This document shows positions 50,103 to 61,246 of a stretch of DNA of 64,000 nucleotides, in pieces. Under the pieces are notes generated by a model. It was not told where the DNA came from, did not search any database, and was given only the letters and a program-made list of their open reading frames with translations. Every line of letters begins with the position of its first letter. The stretch's first letter is position 1. The translations under genes were made by a program, and so were the position numbers. This DNA comes from Bacillus sp. FJAT-22090 (GTDB lineage Bacteria > Bacillota > Bacilli > Bacillales_A > Planococcaceae), in the NCBI RefSeq assembly GCF_001278755.1, contig NZ_CP012601.1, positions 3,036,054-3,100,053 on the forward strand, in the 5' to 3' direction.

Positions 50103-51004
50103 CCTTTATTCACCACCTGTAAAAAGATTTCTTCTAAACTAGCAGTTGCTCGTTCAACCTTCGTCAAACTATAATGACTATTTCCAAGTACACGTAATAC
50201 CTCATTCATTTGTAGTTTAGTATCCTCTCCTATTTCAATAAAAGCAGTTGGACCATCCTGTCTTGCAGGATAAGGTGAAGTATCAATAAATTTTGCTGCC
50301 TCTTCAGCGTTTGTGAAATAAATTTTGTACTGAGGATTTGCATACTTTTGACGAACCTCTTCCATAGAACCTTGCTCCACTAATTTACCTTTTCTTAAAA
50401 ATAATAATTGATCGGTCATTTCCTCCGCATCATTTAGGATATGAGTGGAATATAGAATAGTCGTTTTTGCTTGTAATTCTTTTAATAGATTCATAATTTC
50501 TCGTCTTCCTATGGGATCTAATGCAGAAACTGGTTCATCTAGTAAAAGCAACGCAGGTTTGTGAACGATTGCTTGTGCTAGACCTAAACGCTGTTTCATC
50601 CCACCGGAAAACGTTCCGGTCTTTTTATTTTTAGCCTCACCTAGACCGACGAATTCCAACGTTTTTTCTGCTTCTGCTTTTGCAATCTTTGTGTCCACTC
50701 CACTTAACTTTGCAGCCATCTCTATAAATTCAAGTGCTGTTAACCATGAATAAAACTGTGGATATTGAGGAAGAAATCCTATTTCATGTCTTATATCTCC
50801 CTTTATTTCTACGTCCAATTCAATGGAACCAGTTGTTTGTTTAAGCAGACCAGCTAGCATCGATAAAGTAGTTGTTTTCCCAGCACCATTCGGTCCAATT
50901 AGAGCAGTTGACGTATTTTTATTCAATGAAAAAGTAACATTGTCTACTGCCTTTTCTTTACCATATTCTTTTGTTAAGCCCTGCATATGAAGTAGTGTAT
51001 TCAT
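50099..51004 (-). CDS. ABC transporter ATP-binding protein, YxlF-like
   Basis: A 301-residue ATPase of the drug/antibiotic export group. Walker A is ALIGPNGAGKTTTLSML, the Q-loop is IGFLPQYPQFYSW, the signature is TFSGGMKQRLGLAQA, Walker B is ALLLLDEPVSALDPIGR and the switch His is in LYSTHILNDAEEM. A C-terminal extension of about 80 residues is typical of the CcmA/YxlF type. It overlaps both neighbours by four bases, so translation of the three genes is coupled. Confidence 0.93.
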   Translation of the reverse strand: MNTLLHMQGLTKEYGKEKAVDNVTFSLNKNTSTALIGPNGAGKTTTLSMLAGLLKQTTGSIELDVEIKGDIRHEIGFLPQYPQFYSWLTALEFIEMAAKLSGVDTKIAKAEAEKTLEFVGLGEAKNKKTGTFSGGMKQRLGLAQAIVHKPALLLLDEPVSALDPIGRREIMNLLKELQAKTTILYSTHILNDAEEMTDQLLFLRKGKLVEQGSMEEVRQKYANPQYKIYFTNAEEAAKFIDTSPYPARQDGPTAFIEIGEDTKLQMNEVLRVLGNSHYSLTKVERATASLEEIFLQVVNKG

Positions 51005-51198
51005 TCATTTCTTCTCCCAACGATAAAGTAGATAATTGATCCAATGATATTACCAAAAACAATAATAATTCCCCATAACCATTTAGGACCGTTTGTATGG
51101 GTTACTCGTATTAAGTCAATAATAGCTACTACCATTAAGATAAACTGGAGAATTATTAGTGGTAATACTAGCACCCACGGTATTGATTCGAAATCCAT
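51001..51198 (-). CDS. PLDc_N-domain small membrane protein, YxlE-like
   Basis: A 65-residue protein with two hydrophobic segments (WVLVLPLIILQFILMVVAIIDL and WLWGIIIVFGNIIGSIIYFIVGRR). The tail R-x4-GPKWLWG...FGNxIGxIxYFxxGRR is the signature of PLDc_N proteins. In B. subtilis YxlE affects sigma-Y activity together with YxlD. Here no sigma-Y-like gene adjoins it. It is the first gene of the operon and stands about 30 bases below the operator at 51229-51250. The ATG follows AGGAGG. Confidence 0.88.
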   Translation of the reverse strand: MDFESIPWVLVLPLIILQFILMVVAIIDLIRVTHTNGPKWLWGIIIVFGNIIGSIIYFIVGRRNE

Positions 51199-51228
51199 TC
51201 CTATTCCTCCTTTGTCTCATTACATCTA

Positions 51229-51250
51229 TTCTACTATATATAGAACAGAA
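51229..51250. promoter_or_regulatory. YtrA-type operator of the yxlEFG-like operon
   Basis: The minus strand reads TGTTCTATATATAGTAGAAT over 51228-51247, which matches 17 of 20 bases of the site before the GntR gene (26370-26389). CTATATATAG (51234-51243) is a perfect palindrome at its centre. Confidence 0.55.
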
Positions 51251-51357
51251 AAGTTTCATATATTTAAAAATATTTTTAAATTTTATTTCCATTTCTTCTA
51301 GAGGCAAAGTGTTTACATGGTTATGTTATAATAGAAAGTTGGAAGGTGAATTTAATA

Positions 51358-51930
51358 ATGGAATTAAAAATTAGAAAAGCACGGAAAGAAGATGCACAGG
51401 CAACCGTTCCACTGATTATGGAAGCAATAGGTGATATCTCCATGCAAATGACCGGAGAAACGGAAGAAACAGCTATCACAAAGGAATTTGTCCATTTATT
51501 TTCTCGGACAGACAATCGACATTCCTATTTGTATACGTATGTCGCAGAAATGGAAGGGAAAGTTGCTGGCGCACTTGTCTTTTATACATCAGAGCAAGCA
51601 GTTACACTCGATGCAAATTTAGAGAAATATCTTTCCAATAAGAAAGGTACCTCTATCAAAATAGATCGTGAAACACTACCTGGTGAGTGGTATATAGATA
51701 CGGTTGTAGTTGACCCAACATATCGCGGTCATGGAATTGGAACAAAACTTTTAACACATGCAGAACAATTAGTGAAAAATGCTAGTGGTGGAAAACTCTC
51801 CTTGAACGTAGAAACGGAAAAAGAAGCTGCAATCCGCTTGTATAATCGTCTTGGATTTGTTACTGTATGTCCTTGGACAATTATTGGCGAACCTTTTCAT
51901 CATATGGTGAAAACGGTCGACGTCGATTAA
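51358..51930 (+). CDS. GNAT-family N-acetyltransferase
   Basis: A 190-residue GNAT protein. After MELKIRKARKEDAQATVPLI the acetyl-CoA motif reads VVDPTYRGHGIGTKLLTHAE (R-G-x-G-I-G), then LSLNVETEKEAAIRLYNRLGF, the usual late Asn and Y-x-x-x-G-F elements. The ATG at 51358 follows GGAAGGTGA; a GTG twelve bases upstream lacks a site at proper distance. An extended -10 box TGTTATAAT lies at 51324-51332. It stands 12 bases before the EamA gene and may be in one operon with it. Acceptor unknown. Confidence 0.9.
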   Translation: MELKIRKARKEDAQATVPLIMEAIGDISMQMTGETEETAITKEFVHLFSRTDNRHSYLYTYVAEMEGKVAGALVFYTSEQAVTLDANLEKYLSNKKGTSIKIDRETLPGEWYIDTVVVDPTYRGHGIGTKLLTHAEQLVKNASGGKLSLNVETEKEAAIRLYNRLGFVTVCPWTIIGEPFHHMVKTVDVD

Positions 51931-51942
51931 AGGAGAAGTTTT

Positions 51943-52842
51943 ATGAAATTATGGATTTACCCCTTAATGGTTGTTTTTGCAGCAAGCTGTTATGGGACAT
52001 TATCAACAATGATCAAACTGGCAATTGGGGATGGTTACACTGCCTCTGAAGCAACATCAAGTCAATATATTATTGGTTTTCTTTTAGCATTCATTATATA
52101 TATGGTGACACAACGAAAGCTTCCCCGTTTCAATGGTGGCTTTAAAATCGTTTTGTTAGCTGGTATTTTTACTGGACTTACAGGAATTGTTTATGGACAG
52201 GCACTTATCTATTTACCTGCGTCTCTTGCAGTAGTTATGCTTTTTCAATTCACTTGGATCGGAACGCTTATTGATTGTATTCTAAGAAGACGGTTACCAT
52301 CTAGGCCAGAAGTTATTTCCCTTATCATATTATTTGTCGGAACCATTTTGGCTGCTGGTGTAATTGATGTCGATTTAAGTGGTATTGACTGGAAAGGCTG
52401 GGTATTTGGATTTGCCGCTGCACTATCATTTTCCCTTAATATGAACGTCAATACAAAGCAAGTGGTAGGTATGAATACTACTACTCGTCTATTGTTCGTT
52501 TCTTTTTTTGCAATGATCATGATTACCTTATTCCAAAGTCCTGAAATTATATGGAATGGAAAGCTGTTTACAGAACCACTTATTTTCTATGGACTGGCCC
52601 TTGGTTTGCTCGGTATTATTATTCCAATTTATTTATTTGTTATTGCGGTTCCAAAAGTAGGAGGAGCAGTTTCTTCTATTTTAAGCGCAATGGAATTGCC
52701 GGTTGCTGTGACTGTTTCAGTAATAGTATTAAGTGAGGCATTATCTTGGATACAAGTTCTCGGTATAGCAATTATTTTAGTTGGTATGTGCATTCCGACA
52801 CTTGCCGGAATTAGTAGAAATAAAAAACGAAAGTCTGTTTAA
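51943..52842 (+). CDS. EamA/DMT-family transporter
   Basis: A 299-residue protein with ten hydrophobic segments, the two-times-five EamA layout. Markers are FAASCYGTLSTMIKLA at the start, GLTGIVYGQALIYLPASLAVVMLFQFTW in repeat one and GGAVSSILSAMELPVAVTVSVIVLSEAL in repeat two, the late S-E-x-L being conserved. Members export amino acids or metabolites. The ATG follows AAGGAGAAG. It is downstream of a GNAT gene; export of an acetylated metabolite is conceivable but not shown. A terminator follows. Confidence 0.92.
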   Translation: MKLWIYPLMVVFAASCYGTLSTMIKLAIGDGYTASEATSSQYIIGFLLAFIIYMVTQRKLPRFNGGFKIVLLAGIFTGLTGIVYGQALIYLPASLAVVMLFQFTWIGTLIDCILRRRLPSRPEVISLIILFVGTILAAGVIDVDLSGIDWKGWVFGFAAALSFSLNMNVNTKQVVGMNTTTRLLFVSFFAMIMITLFQSPEIIWNGKLFTEPLIFYGLALGLLGIIIPIYLFVIAVPKVGGAVSSILSAMELPVAVTVSVIVLSEALSWIQVLGIAIILVGMCIPTLAGISRNKKRKSV

Positions 52843-52845
52843 TAT

Positions 52846-52886
52846 AAAAGCTGAAGCCCATTTTACTATAGGCTCCAGCTTTTTTA
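52846..52886 (+). terminator. Bidirectional terminator after the EamA gene
   Basis: AGCTGAAGCC pairs with GGCTCCAGCT (one mismatch; 52849-52858, 52871-52880), then TTTTTT; AAAAG on the left gives a T tract for the convergent gene at 52890. Confidence 0.82.
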
Positions 52887-52889
52887 GTT

Positions 52890-53279
52890 CTATTCTTTTT
52901 CAATTCTAAATGTAACCAAGACAAATATTGCAAAACTTATTAGTAGCAAAGTGCCACCTACAATATATGCAACTAACGCAAATGTCTCGTTTATATTAAA
53001 TGGTTGCATGAACTGTAAATACATACCTAATGGTAATCCGATTGCTCCTATAATTGCTGTCCATCCATGCACTGCAACAAGCTTTGGCGATTTAATTTTA
53101 TATAACTTGTAAAACAATCCATAAAGAAATAACGATAGCCACCCAACTAATAAAATATGGGCATGGATTGGGCGAAGTGCATAGGATCCTGCTCCAGCCA
53201 TATGAGATCCAAGATAAGCTCCTAGTAATCCAAATAATGCACCAGCTCGTATTAAACGTAGACTCCATTTTTGTTGCAT
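52890..53279 (-). CDS. Small four-helix membrane protein resembling part of heme-copper oxidase subunit I
   Basis: A 129-residue protein with four hydrophobic segments. The sequence RPIHAHILLVGWLSLFLYGLFYKL and the later VAVHGWTAIIGAIGLPLGM hold three histidines in the manner of the NorB/CcoN helices, where histidines bind heme; a single-copy four-helix form is far too short to be an oxidase. It might bind heme or be a relic of that fold. It begins 12 bases after the MMPL gene stop on the same strand, so it is probably co-transcribed with it. The ribosome binding site is AGGAGGAAAATGAG-like. Confidence 0.8.
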   Translation of the reverse strand: MQQKWSLRLIRAGALFGLLGAYLGSHMAGAGSYALRPIHAHILLVGWLSLFLYGLFYKLYKIKSPKLVAVHGWTAIIGAIGLPLGMYLQFMQPFNINETFALVAYIVGGTLLLISFAIFVLVTFRIEKE

Positions 53280-53291
53280 CTCATTTTCCTC

Positions 53292-55247
53292 CTATTTTTT
53301 ACTTGTAATTGTTAACAATGCAGGTAATAATAGCGGTCTTACGATAAATGTATCGATTAGAACGCCAAACGCTACTACAAAACCAAATACTTTCAGTTCC
53401 ATTACAGGCTGTGTAATCAATACTGCAAACGTAGCTGCCAAAATTAAACCCGCTGCAGAAATAACGCCTCCAGTTAATTCAACAGATTTTGCAATTGCTT
53501 CCTGCTCGCTAAGTAGTTTTCTCTCTTCTTTTAATCTACTCATCAACATAATAGAATAGTCTACTCCTAAAGCTACTAAAAAAACGAATGAATACAAAGG
53601 AATACGATAACTAAACGACGAGTAATTAAATAATAGGTTAAAGATCCATGTGGAGAATCCTAACGATGCTCCAAAAGATAATAATATAGAAACTATTATT
53701 AATAGAGATACTCGGATAGATTTTGTTTGAAATGCTAGCATTGCACCTATTAAAACAGTCGTTAAAATCATTACCAAACTGGTGTCTCTTCCATTAATGT
53801 TACGAATATCCACTTGTTTTGCTGTTTCTCCGATAACCTGAACATTTTGTTCTTTGAACTGATCTCTTATATTTTCTATTTCATCTAAAGCCTCTTTACT
53901 ATAAGGATTGGCTTTTAATATAACAGAAAACTGTGTATGACCATCAGCCTCTGAAGAAGGCCGTACTTGATCGACTAATGGTCTATCTTCTATCTTTTCT
54001 ATAATACTCGAAATGGTATTATCATCTGTTGATTTTATTAAAATTGTTGTAGGTGCAATTTCACCTTCTGAAAATGCACCTAGTTTTTTAAAACCTTCTC
54101 GCGAAGATAATTCCTTTGGAAAGGATTCCAATAAATCATAGGAATAGACAGTGGTTGTAGCATGCCAAGTCCCTATTCCTACAAGCAAGAGGATAGGGAG
54201 TGCAACTCTCCATGGCTTTTGAGTGCTTATGTTACCGGCTAAAATCCAAAGCTTCGATTTCTTGTTTTTCTGTTTCGGCATTTTTACAACAGCAAACAAT
54301 GCTGGCAAAAGAGTAAGACCTGCTATTAGCATGGTAATTACCGCAATAACAAACACCGGTGCAAAATTACGATATGGTTCATATATGGCAAACGAAAGTG
54401 TTGCTACTCCTGCTAAAATAGTTCCACCACTAAATAGAATGGTTTCTCTTGTTCGAGCAAGTGCCACTTTCATATCCTGTTCTTCTTTATACCGAGCGTA
54501 CAGCAGAAGGGAATAATCCGTTATTACAGCGAACAATAAAATCGTCATAATGGAAAGGGCTTGGTTTTCAATCGTAATTGATGTGAACTTACCAGTGAGA
54601 CCAATCAATCTGTCCACGACCCCATACACAATACTAGCCCCAATAAGAGGAATAATCGCAAGTAAGAATGAACGGTAAATTAGGATGAGTAGGATAAAAA
54701 TAATACCAACTGTCGCTAAAAGTAATATCAAATCTGCCTGTGAGAAAAGTTCTATTGTATCACTTGCTATTCCCGCTGGCCCTGTGTAGTAAATCTTAAA
54801 GTCGGAAGGAACAATTTGAGATACATTATTTTTAATCTCTTTAACCTCTTCATGAACCTCTTTACTTTCTAAATTTCCTTGTAAAATTAATGGAATGAAA
54901 AATGTTTTCTGATCCTCCGATACAAAAGAAGCCCGTTTTTCCAAAGGAATTTGAGAGAATCTCGGCATATTTGAATAATTTTTTTCCATTAATTCTAGAA
55001 CTTCCTGAATTTTTTCATCAGAAGCTCCTTTTTTATTTTCAAAAACGATGATTAGAGGTAATCCATCACTAGTAGAGAACTTCTCTTTTAGCATTTTATC
55101 CGCTTGTATTGACAAGGCTGTCTCTGGCAGTCCAGCATTTTTGGATGAACTCGCCACTTCTTTTCCTGATGGAGCAAGAAAAGAAAGTAATATTACTATC
55201 GATAGCCAGGCAGCTATAATGATAAGCCAGTGACTTTTATTTTTCAT
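53292..55247 (-). CDS. MMPL/RND-family exporter (YdfJ-like)
   Basis: A 651-residue protein with two repeated units, each having one N-terminal helix, an extracytoplasmic domain and five helices. Motifs include GPAGIASDTIELFSQADLILL, VITDYSLLLYARYKEE (first D-Y pair in helix 4) and VALGVDYSIMLMSRLKEE (second unit), the proton-relay positions of MmpL proteins. It should export lipids or toxic compounds with proton exchange. The ATG follows AGGGGGAAG. Tandem 11-bp repeats at 55287-55308 precede it, and the two-component pair lies directly upstream on the same strand. Confidence 0.93.
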   Translation of the reverse strand: MKNKSHWLIIIAAWLSIVILLSFLAPSGKEVASSSKNAGLPETALSIQADKMLKEKFSTSDGLPLIIVFENKKGASDEKIQEVLELMEKNYSNMPRFSQIPLEKRASFVSEDQKTFFIPLILQGNLESKEVHEEVKEIKNNVSQIVPSDFKIYYTGPAGIASDTIELFSQADLILLLATVGIIFILLILIYRSFLLAIIPLIGASIVYGVVDRLIGLTGKFTSITIENQALSIMTILLFAVITDYSLLLYARYKEEQDMKVALARTRETILFSGGTILAGVATLSFAIYEPYRNFAPVFVIAVITMLIAGLTLLPALFAVVKMPKQKNKKSKLWILAGNISTQKPWRVALPILLLVGIGTWHATTTVYSYDLLESFPKELSSREGFKKLGAFSEGEIAPTTILIKSTDDNTISSIIEKIEDRPLVDQVRPSSEADGHTQFSVILKANPYSKEALDEIENIRDQFKEQNVQVIGETAKQVDIRNINGRDTSLVMILTTVLIGAMLAFQTKSIRVSLLIIVSILLSFGASLGFSTWIFNLLFNYSSFSYRIPLYSFVFLVALGVDYSIMLMSRLKEERKLLSEQEAIAKSVELTGGVISAAGLILAATFAVLITQPVMELKVFGFVVAFGVLIDTFIVRPLLLPALLTITSKK

Positions 55248-55270
55248 TTTGCTTCCCCCTTATAAGGGGT

Positions 55271-55308
55271 ACTATACATGGTGAAAATGAACGGAAGATG
55301 AACAGAAA
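55271..55308 (-). promoter_or_regulatory. Response-regulator box and promoter of the MMPL gene
   Basis: Plus strand ATGAACGGAAG (55287) and ATGAACAGAAA (55298) are tandem 11-bp direct repeats, the spacing OmpR/PhoB-type regulators use. On the minus strand a TATAGT -10 box (55276-55271) follows with a 17-base spacer, and the expected -35 position is poor and covered by the repeats, as in activator-dependent promoters. Confidence 0.6.
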
Positions 55309-55309
55309 A

Positions 55310-56689
55310 TTACAGCTTATTTAATTGAACGGTTACCTTCGTTCCAAATGGCTCTACACTTTCAAATAATAAGCTTCCATTATGAGACTGAATCACTTCT
55401 TTTACAATGGCAAGGCCAAGCCCACTACCCTCAATTTGTGTAGATCTTGCTATATCATCGCGGTAAAAACGGTCTGTCCATTGATCATAATTAGAATCCT
55501 TATTGCCAACTCCAGTATCTTGTATAGTAACAAGTACATGATTTATTGATTCAATAACTTTAATGTGAATTTCTCCAGGAGAGCGATTATATTTTATTGC
55601 ATTCGAGATAAGATTCTCCCAAACATACTCCAACATTTCTATATCTCCTGATATTTCTACTTCTTTCAGTTGTAGTTTCAGAAATATATCTTTTTCATCC
55701 ATCATCCATCTAAACTTTTGTACGACTTGTTTTAACTGGTTATCAAGTCGATAACTTTCTTTTTTTCTTCGGTGATTCATTTGATCAAATGAAGTAAGTA
55801 TCAATAATTGCTTCATTACGCTTGATAAACGCTTTGCTTCTTTTTGAATAATGGATGTGTATGTTAAAAGATCCTTTTCGTTCAGCTTTTCGTTCTCAAG
55901 TAATGTAGCATAGCCTTGAATATTTAATAATGGTGTTTGAAAATCATGTGATACTCTTGATATAAATTCTTTCTTATATCGGTCACTTGCTTCCAACTGC
56001 TTCACCATATATCGAAAACTTTCTGCTAGTTGTCCAATTTCATCTTTTTGATAAACTGGTATCGGTACTTGGAAATCTTCGTTCGCAATTTTTCTAGTAG
56101 CAATGGTCAATTTCGATAAAGGATTAATCATTTTTTTCGCTACTATTAACATAGCAATTACACTGATGACAATCATTGCTGCTGCAAGACCACCTAATAA
56201 TATATGAATTTCATTAAATAGAAATTTTATATTAGGTCTCTGAAATAATGCATATTTTTTATTGTCATATGTAAATGGAACTCCAACTGTATTTGTTAAT
56301 TCATTTGAAAAATAACCCGTAATAAAGGTTTCTCTAGGAAACTCCTTCATTCCATGATATATATCTCCCCCTATAACGCTTTTCACTACAGTATCACTTA
56401 TATCATTTTCTCTGAAATCGCCACCAAAGCTCTTTATATGGCCTTCTTCACTTATAATATATATTTGATACCCACTTTCTCCAAAAGCATTTAGAATAGG
56501 CTCTAAATCGTTTTGCTCAGTTGTCTCAATCAGCTTTACCATGGATTTTGCAACAAGCACATTCTTCGAATCATTTTCCACTTTTAAATTTTGATGGTAA
56601 TACGTATTCACAATGATAAAACCCAAAGACCCGCTGAGAAACATAATGAGAAGTGTCATCCATACAAACTTACTATATAAGGTTCTCAT
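55310..56689 (-). CDS. Two-component sensor histidine kinase (HAMP type)
   Basis: A 459-residue kinase. Two membrane segments (TLLIMFLSGSLGFIIVNTY; ILLGGLAAAMIVISVIAMLIV) bracket a 140-residue sensor domain. A HAMP linker (KKMINPLSKLTIATRKIANED) leads to the HisKA helix EFISRVSHDFQTPLLNIQGYA (phospho-His), then the N box (YVWENLISNAIKYN), DTGVGN and GSGLGLAIVKEVI. Its start overlaps the response regulator stop by four bases. It should act on that regulator and through it on the MMPL exporter downstream. Confidence 0.94.
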   Translation of the reverse strand: MRTLYSKFVWMTLLIMFLSGSLGFIIVNTYYHQNLKVENDSKNVLVAKSMVKLIETTEQNDLEPILNAFGESGYQIYIISEEGHIKSFGGDFRENDISDTVVKSVIGGDIYHGMKEFPRETFITGYFSNELTNTVGVPFTYDNKKYALFQRPNIKFLFNEIHILLGGLAAAMIVISVIAMLIVAKKMINPLSKLTIATRKIANEDFQVPIPVYQKDEIGQLAESFRYMVKQLEASDRYKKEFISRVSHDFQTPLLNIQGYATLLENEKLNEKDLLTYTSIIQKEAKRLSSVMKQLLILTSFDQMNHRRKKESYRLDNQLKQVVQKFRWMMDEKDIFLKLQLKEVEISGDIEMLEYVWENLISNAIKYNRSPGEIHIKVIESINHVLVTIQDTGVGNKDSNYDQWTDRFYRDDIARSTQIEGSGLGLAIVKEVIQSHNGSLLFESVEPFGTKVTVQLNKL

Positions 56690-57363
56690 AAACGCTTGCC
56701 CTCTAATTTATATCCGATGCCACGTACTGTAGTGATATGAATATCAGTTTGCAATTTATTTAAACGTTCCCGAATTCGTTTAATATGTACGCTTAAAGTC
56801 TGTTCGTCGCCTTCAAAATCCATGCCCCATACTGATTCTATTAGTTGATCACGTGTAAACACTTGATTTGGTTTAGTAGCCAGCTTAGAAAGTAACTCAA
56901 ACTCCTTTAACGGCAATACTAATATATCTTCACCAACATGCACTTCAAATCGTTTTCGATTGATACATAAATTTCCTACTTGAATATTGGCATCACTCGT
57001 TTTATCATATCTTCTCAAAATTGCTCGTATACGAAATAGTAATTCTTTTGGTTCAAAAGGTTTTACTAAATAGTCATCAGAACCAGCCAAATATCCTTTT
57101 TCTTTATCCTCTAATCTTCCTTTTGCAGTTAAAAGTAATACAGGAATATCATATTGATCACGTATTTGCTTCGTTAAAGTTAATCCATCCATAATGGGCA
57201 TCATAACATCTACAATTGCAAGATCAGGAGCTATATTTTCTATTAATGCTAATCCTTCTTTCCCGTTAGTTGCTTTGATTACTTGGTACCCCGTTTGGGA
57301 CAAATAAATAGATATTAAATCTAACGTATGCACATCATCATCTACTGCTAGTATTACTACCAA
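56686..57363 (-). CDS. OmpR-family response regulator
   Basis: A 225-residue regulator. The receiver has ILAVDDDVHTLDL (acidic pair), the phospho-acceptor aspartate in LAIVDVMMPIMDG (about residue 52), T in VLLLTAKG and K in YLVKPFEPKELL. The winged helix is seen as LVLPLKEFELLSKLATKPN, TRDQLIESVWG and VHIKRIRERL with VRGIGYKLE. Two-component pairs placed upstream of MMPL or ABC exporters usually control them. No clear own terminator or promoter motif; the divergent gap beyond 57363 must carry the promoter. Confidence 0.95.
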   Translation of the reverse strand: MVVILAVDDDVHTLDLISIYLSQTGYQVIKATNGKEGLALIENIAPDLAIVDVMMPIMDGLTLTKQIRDQYDIPVLLLTAKGRLEDKEKGYLAGSDDYLVKPFEPKELLFRIRAILRRYDKTSDANIQVGNLCINRKRFEVHVGEDILVLPLKEFELLSKLATKPNQVFTRDQLIESVWGMDFEGDEQTLSVHIKRIRERLNKLQTDIHITTVRGIGYKLEGKRL

Positions 57364-57515
57364 ACTGAACCCCCCTATTAGTTTTTATTGTGTCTGTTTC
57401 TAGCCGATTCGGCAAGTATAAGCACACTTAAGAACACAATAGAGGGAAAATATTATCTCGCTGAACACCGTAGCAGCCAATTACATAACCATTTCTCACT
57501 CTTAAGCAACATAAT

Positions 57516-57558
57516 ACACAAAAAATTGGTCACCTGATTACTCGGTAACCAATTTTTT
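57516..57558 (-). terminator. Third terminator of the rRNA operon
   Basis: AAAAAATTGGT (57520-57530) pairs with ACCAATTTTTT (57548-57558), with an inner ACC / GGT pair around TGATTACTC. Flanking sequence is AT-rich on both sides, so it can also protect the divergent gene. Its loop resembles those of the two terminators at 57.75 and 58.04 kb. Confidence 0.75.
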
Positions 57559-57750
57559 ATTGAGAATTTTAGTAAAAATATGGATAAGGGAGACTAGTTT
57601 GTCTGTTAGAGCAACAAAATGAGTTGTATAAGCGACTAAGGAGACTCCAAAAGCGATCAATTAGCCCGTGAAAGCGACCATTTCTCAAAATAAAGAGTTC
57701 ACTTTCTCTGAGATGACACAGTTTTTTCTACTTGTACTAAATGAAAACAC

Positions 57751-57787
57751 AAAAAAAGCCGCCACCGATTACTCGGTGGCGACTTTT
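57751..57787 (-). terminator. Terminator after the truncated 5S copy
   Basis: Arms 57755-57768 (AAAGCCGCCACCGA) and 57773-57786 with one mismatch and loop TTAC; TTTTTT follows on the minus strand. Confidence 0.88.
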
Positions 57788-57792
57788 CAATT

Positions 57793-57868
57793 GCCCAGCG
57801 ACGTCCTACTCTCACAGGGGGAGACCCCCAACTACCATCGGCGCGTGAGCTTAACTTCCGTGTTCGGG
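57793..57868 (-). pseudogene. Truncated 5S rRNA copy
   Basis: About 76 bases matching the 3' two-thirds of the intact 5S gene at 58080-58195 almost exactly, including GCCCAGCGACGTCCTACTCT and AACTTCCGTGTTCGG, with a short change at GGCGCGTGAGC (the full gene has GGCGCTGAAGAGC). The match stops abruptly at GTTCGG, and the 5' third is replaced by spacer-like sequence. It keeps its own terminator. Confidence 0.88.
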
Positions 57869-58034
57869 CTGCGAAAGCAGATGAACGGCAGATTTCTTCG
57901 TCAGCAGCGGTCGTTCGATTCTCGCGTATATCATACGCTGCGAGCCTCTCTTCCTTGCTTCCTCGAACTCTTTGTTCCTCTACTTTCTCGCAAATAAAAC
58001 TACTATTCTTTGCCTTCGGCTTTTTTTCTAGTAC
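57869..58034. repeat. Spacer-like element between the two 5S copies, related to the 16S-23S spacer
   Basis: Shares ATTTCTTCGTCAGC (57892) and GCTTCCTCGAACT (57957) with the 16S-23S spacer (61271 and 61338), with almost the same distance between the two blocks (65 against 67 bases). GCCTTCGGC followed by TTTTTTT near 58012-58028 is an extra small hairpin. Confidence 0.65.
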
Positions 58035-58076
58035 AAAAGAAAAAGCCGTCACCGATTGCTCGGTGACGGCTTTTCA
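58035..58076 (-). terminator. Terminator after the intact 5S gene
   Basis: Fifteen-base perfect arms AAAAGCCGTCACCGA / TCGGTGACGGCTTTT (58041-58055, 58060-58074); the stem is followed by TCTTTTG on the minus strand. Confidence 0.9.
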
Positions 58077-58079
58077 ATT

Positions 58080-58195
58080 GCCCAGCGACGTCCTACTCTC
58101 ACAGGGGGAGACCCCCAACTACCATCGGCGCTGAAGAGCTTAACTTCCGTGTTCGGTATGGGAACGGGTGTGACCTCTTCGCCATCATCACTAGA
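58080..58195 (-). rRNA. rrf: 5S ribosomal RNA
   Basis: About 116 nt. On the minus strand it reads TCTAGTGATGATGGCG at the 5' end, then GAAGAGGTCACACCCG, CCGAACACGGAAGTTAAG and a 3' end GTAGGACGTCGCTGGGC, the conserved Bacillales 5S sequence. It is the last gene of the rRNA operon. Ends are estimated from conserved sequence and may be off by a few bases. Confidence 0.95.
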
Positions 58196-58271
58196 CTTGA
58201 ATTATGAAAGACAAGTTTTATTATAACAACTCTGTAGAGTTTTACAAGTGTTATTTTAATAAAAGTTTTAT

Positions 58272-58298
58272 TCTTTCAAAACTGGATAAAAGACATTG
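58272..58298. promoter_or_regulatory. 23S processing stem, 3' strand
   Basis: TCTTTCAAAACTGGATAAAA followed by GACATTG is complementary to 61450-61477 across the whole 23S gene with one bulge and one mismatch, forming the stem cut by an RNase III-type enzyme. Confidence 0.7.
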
Positions 58299-58313
58299 GT
58301 GCTCGCAAATTCA

Positions 58314-61246
<2,933 letters not shown>

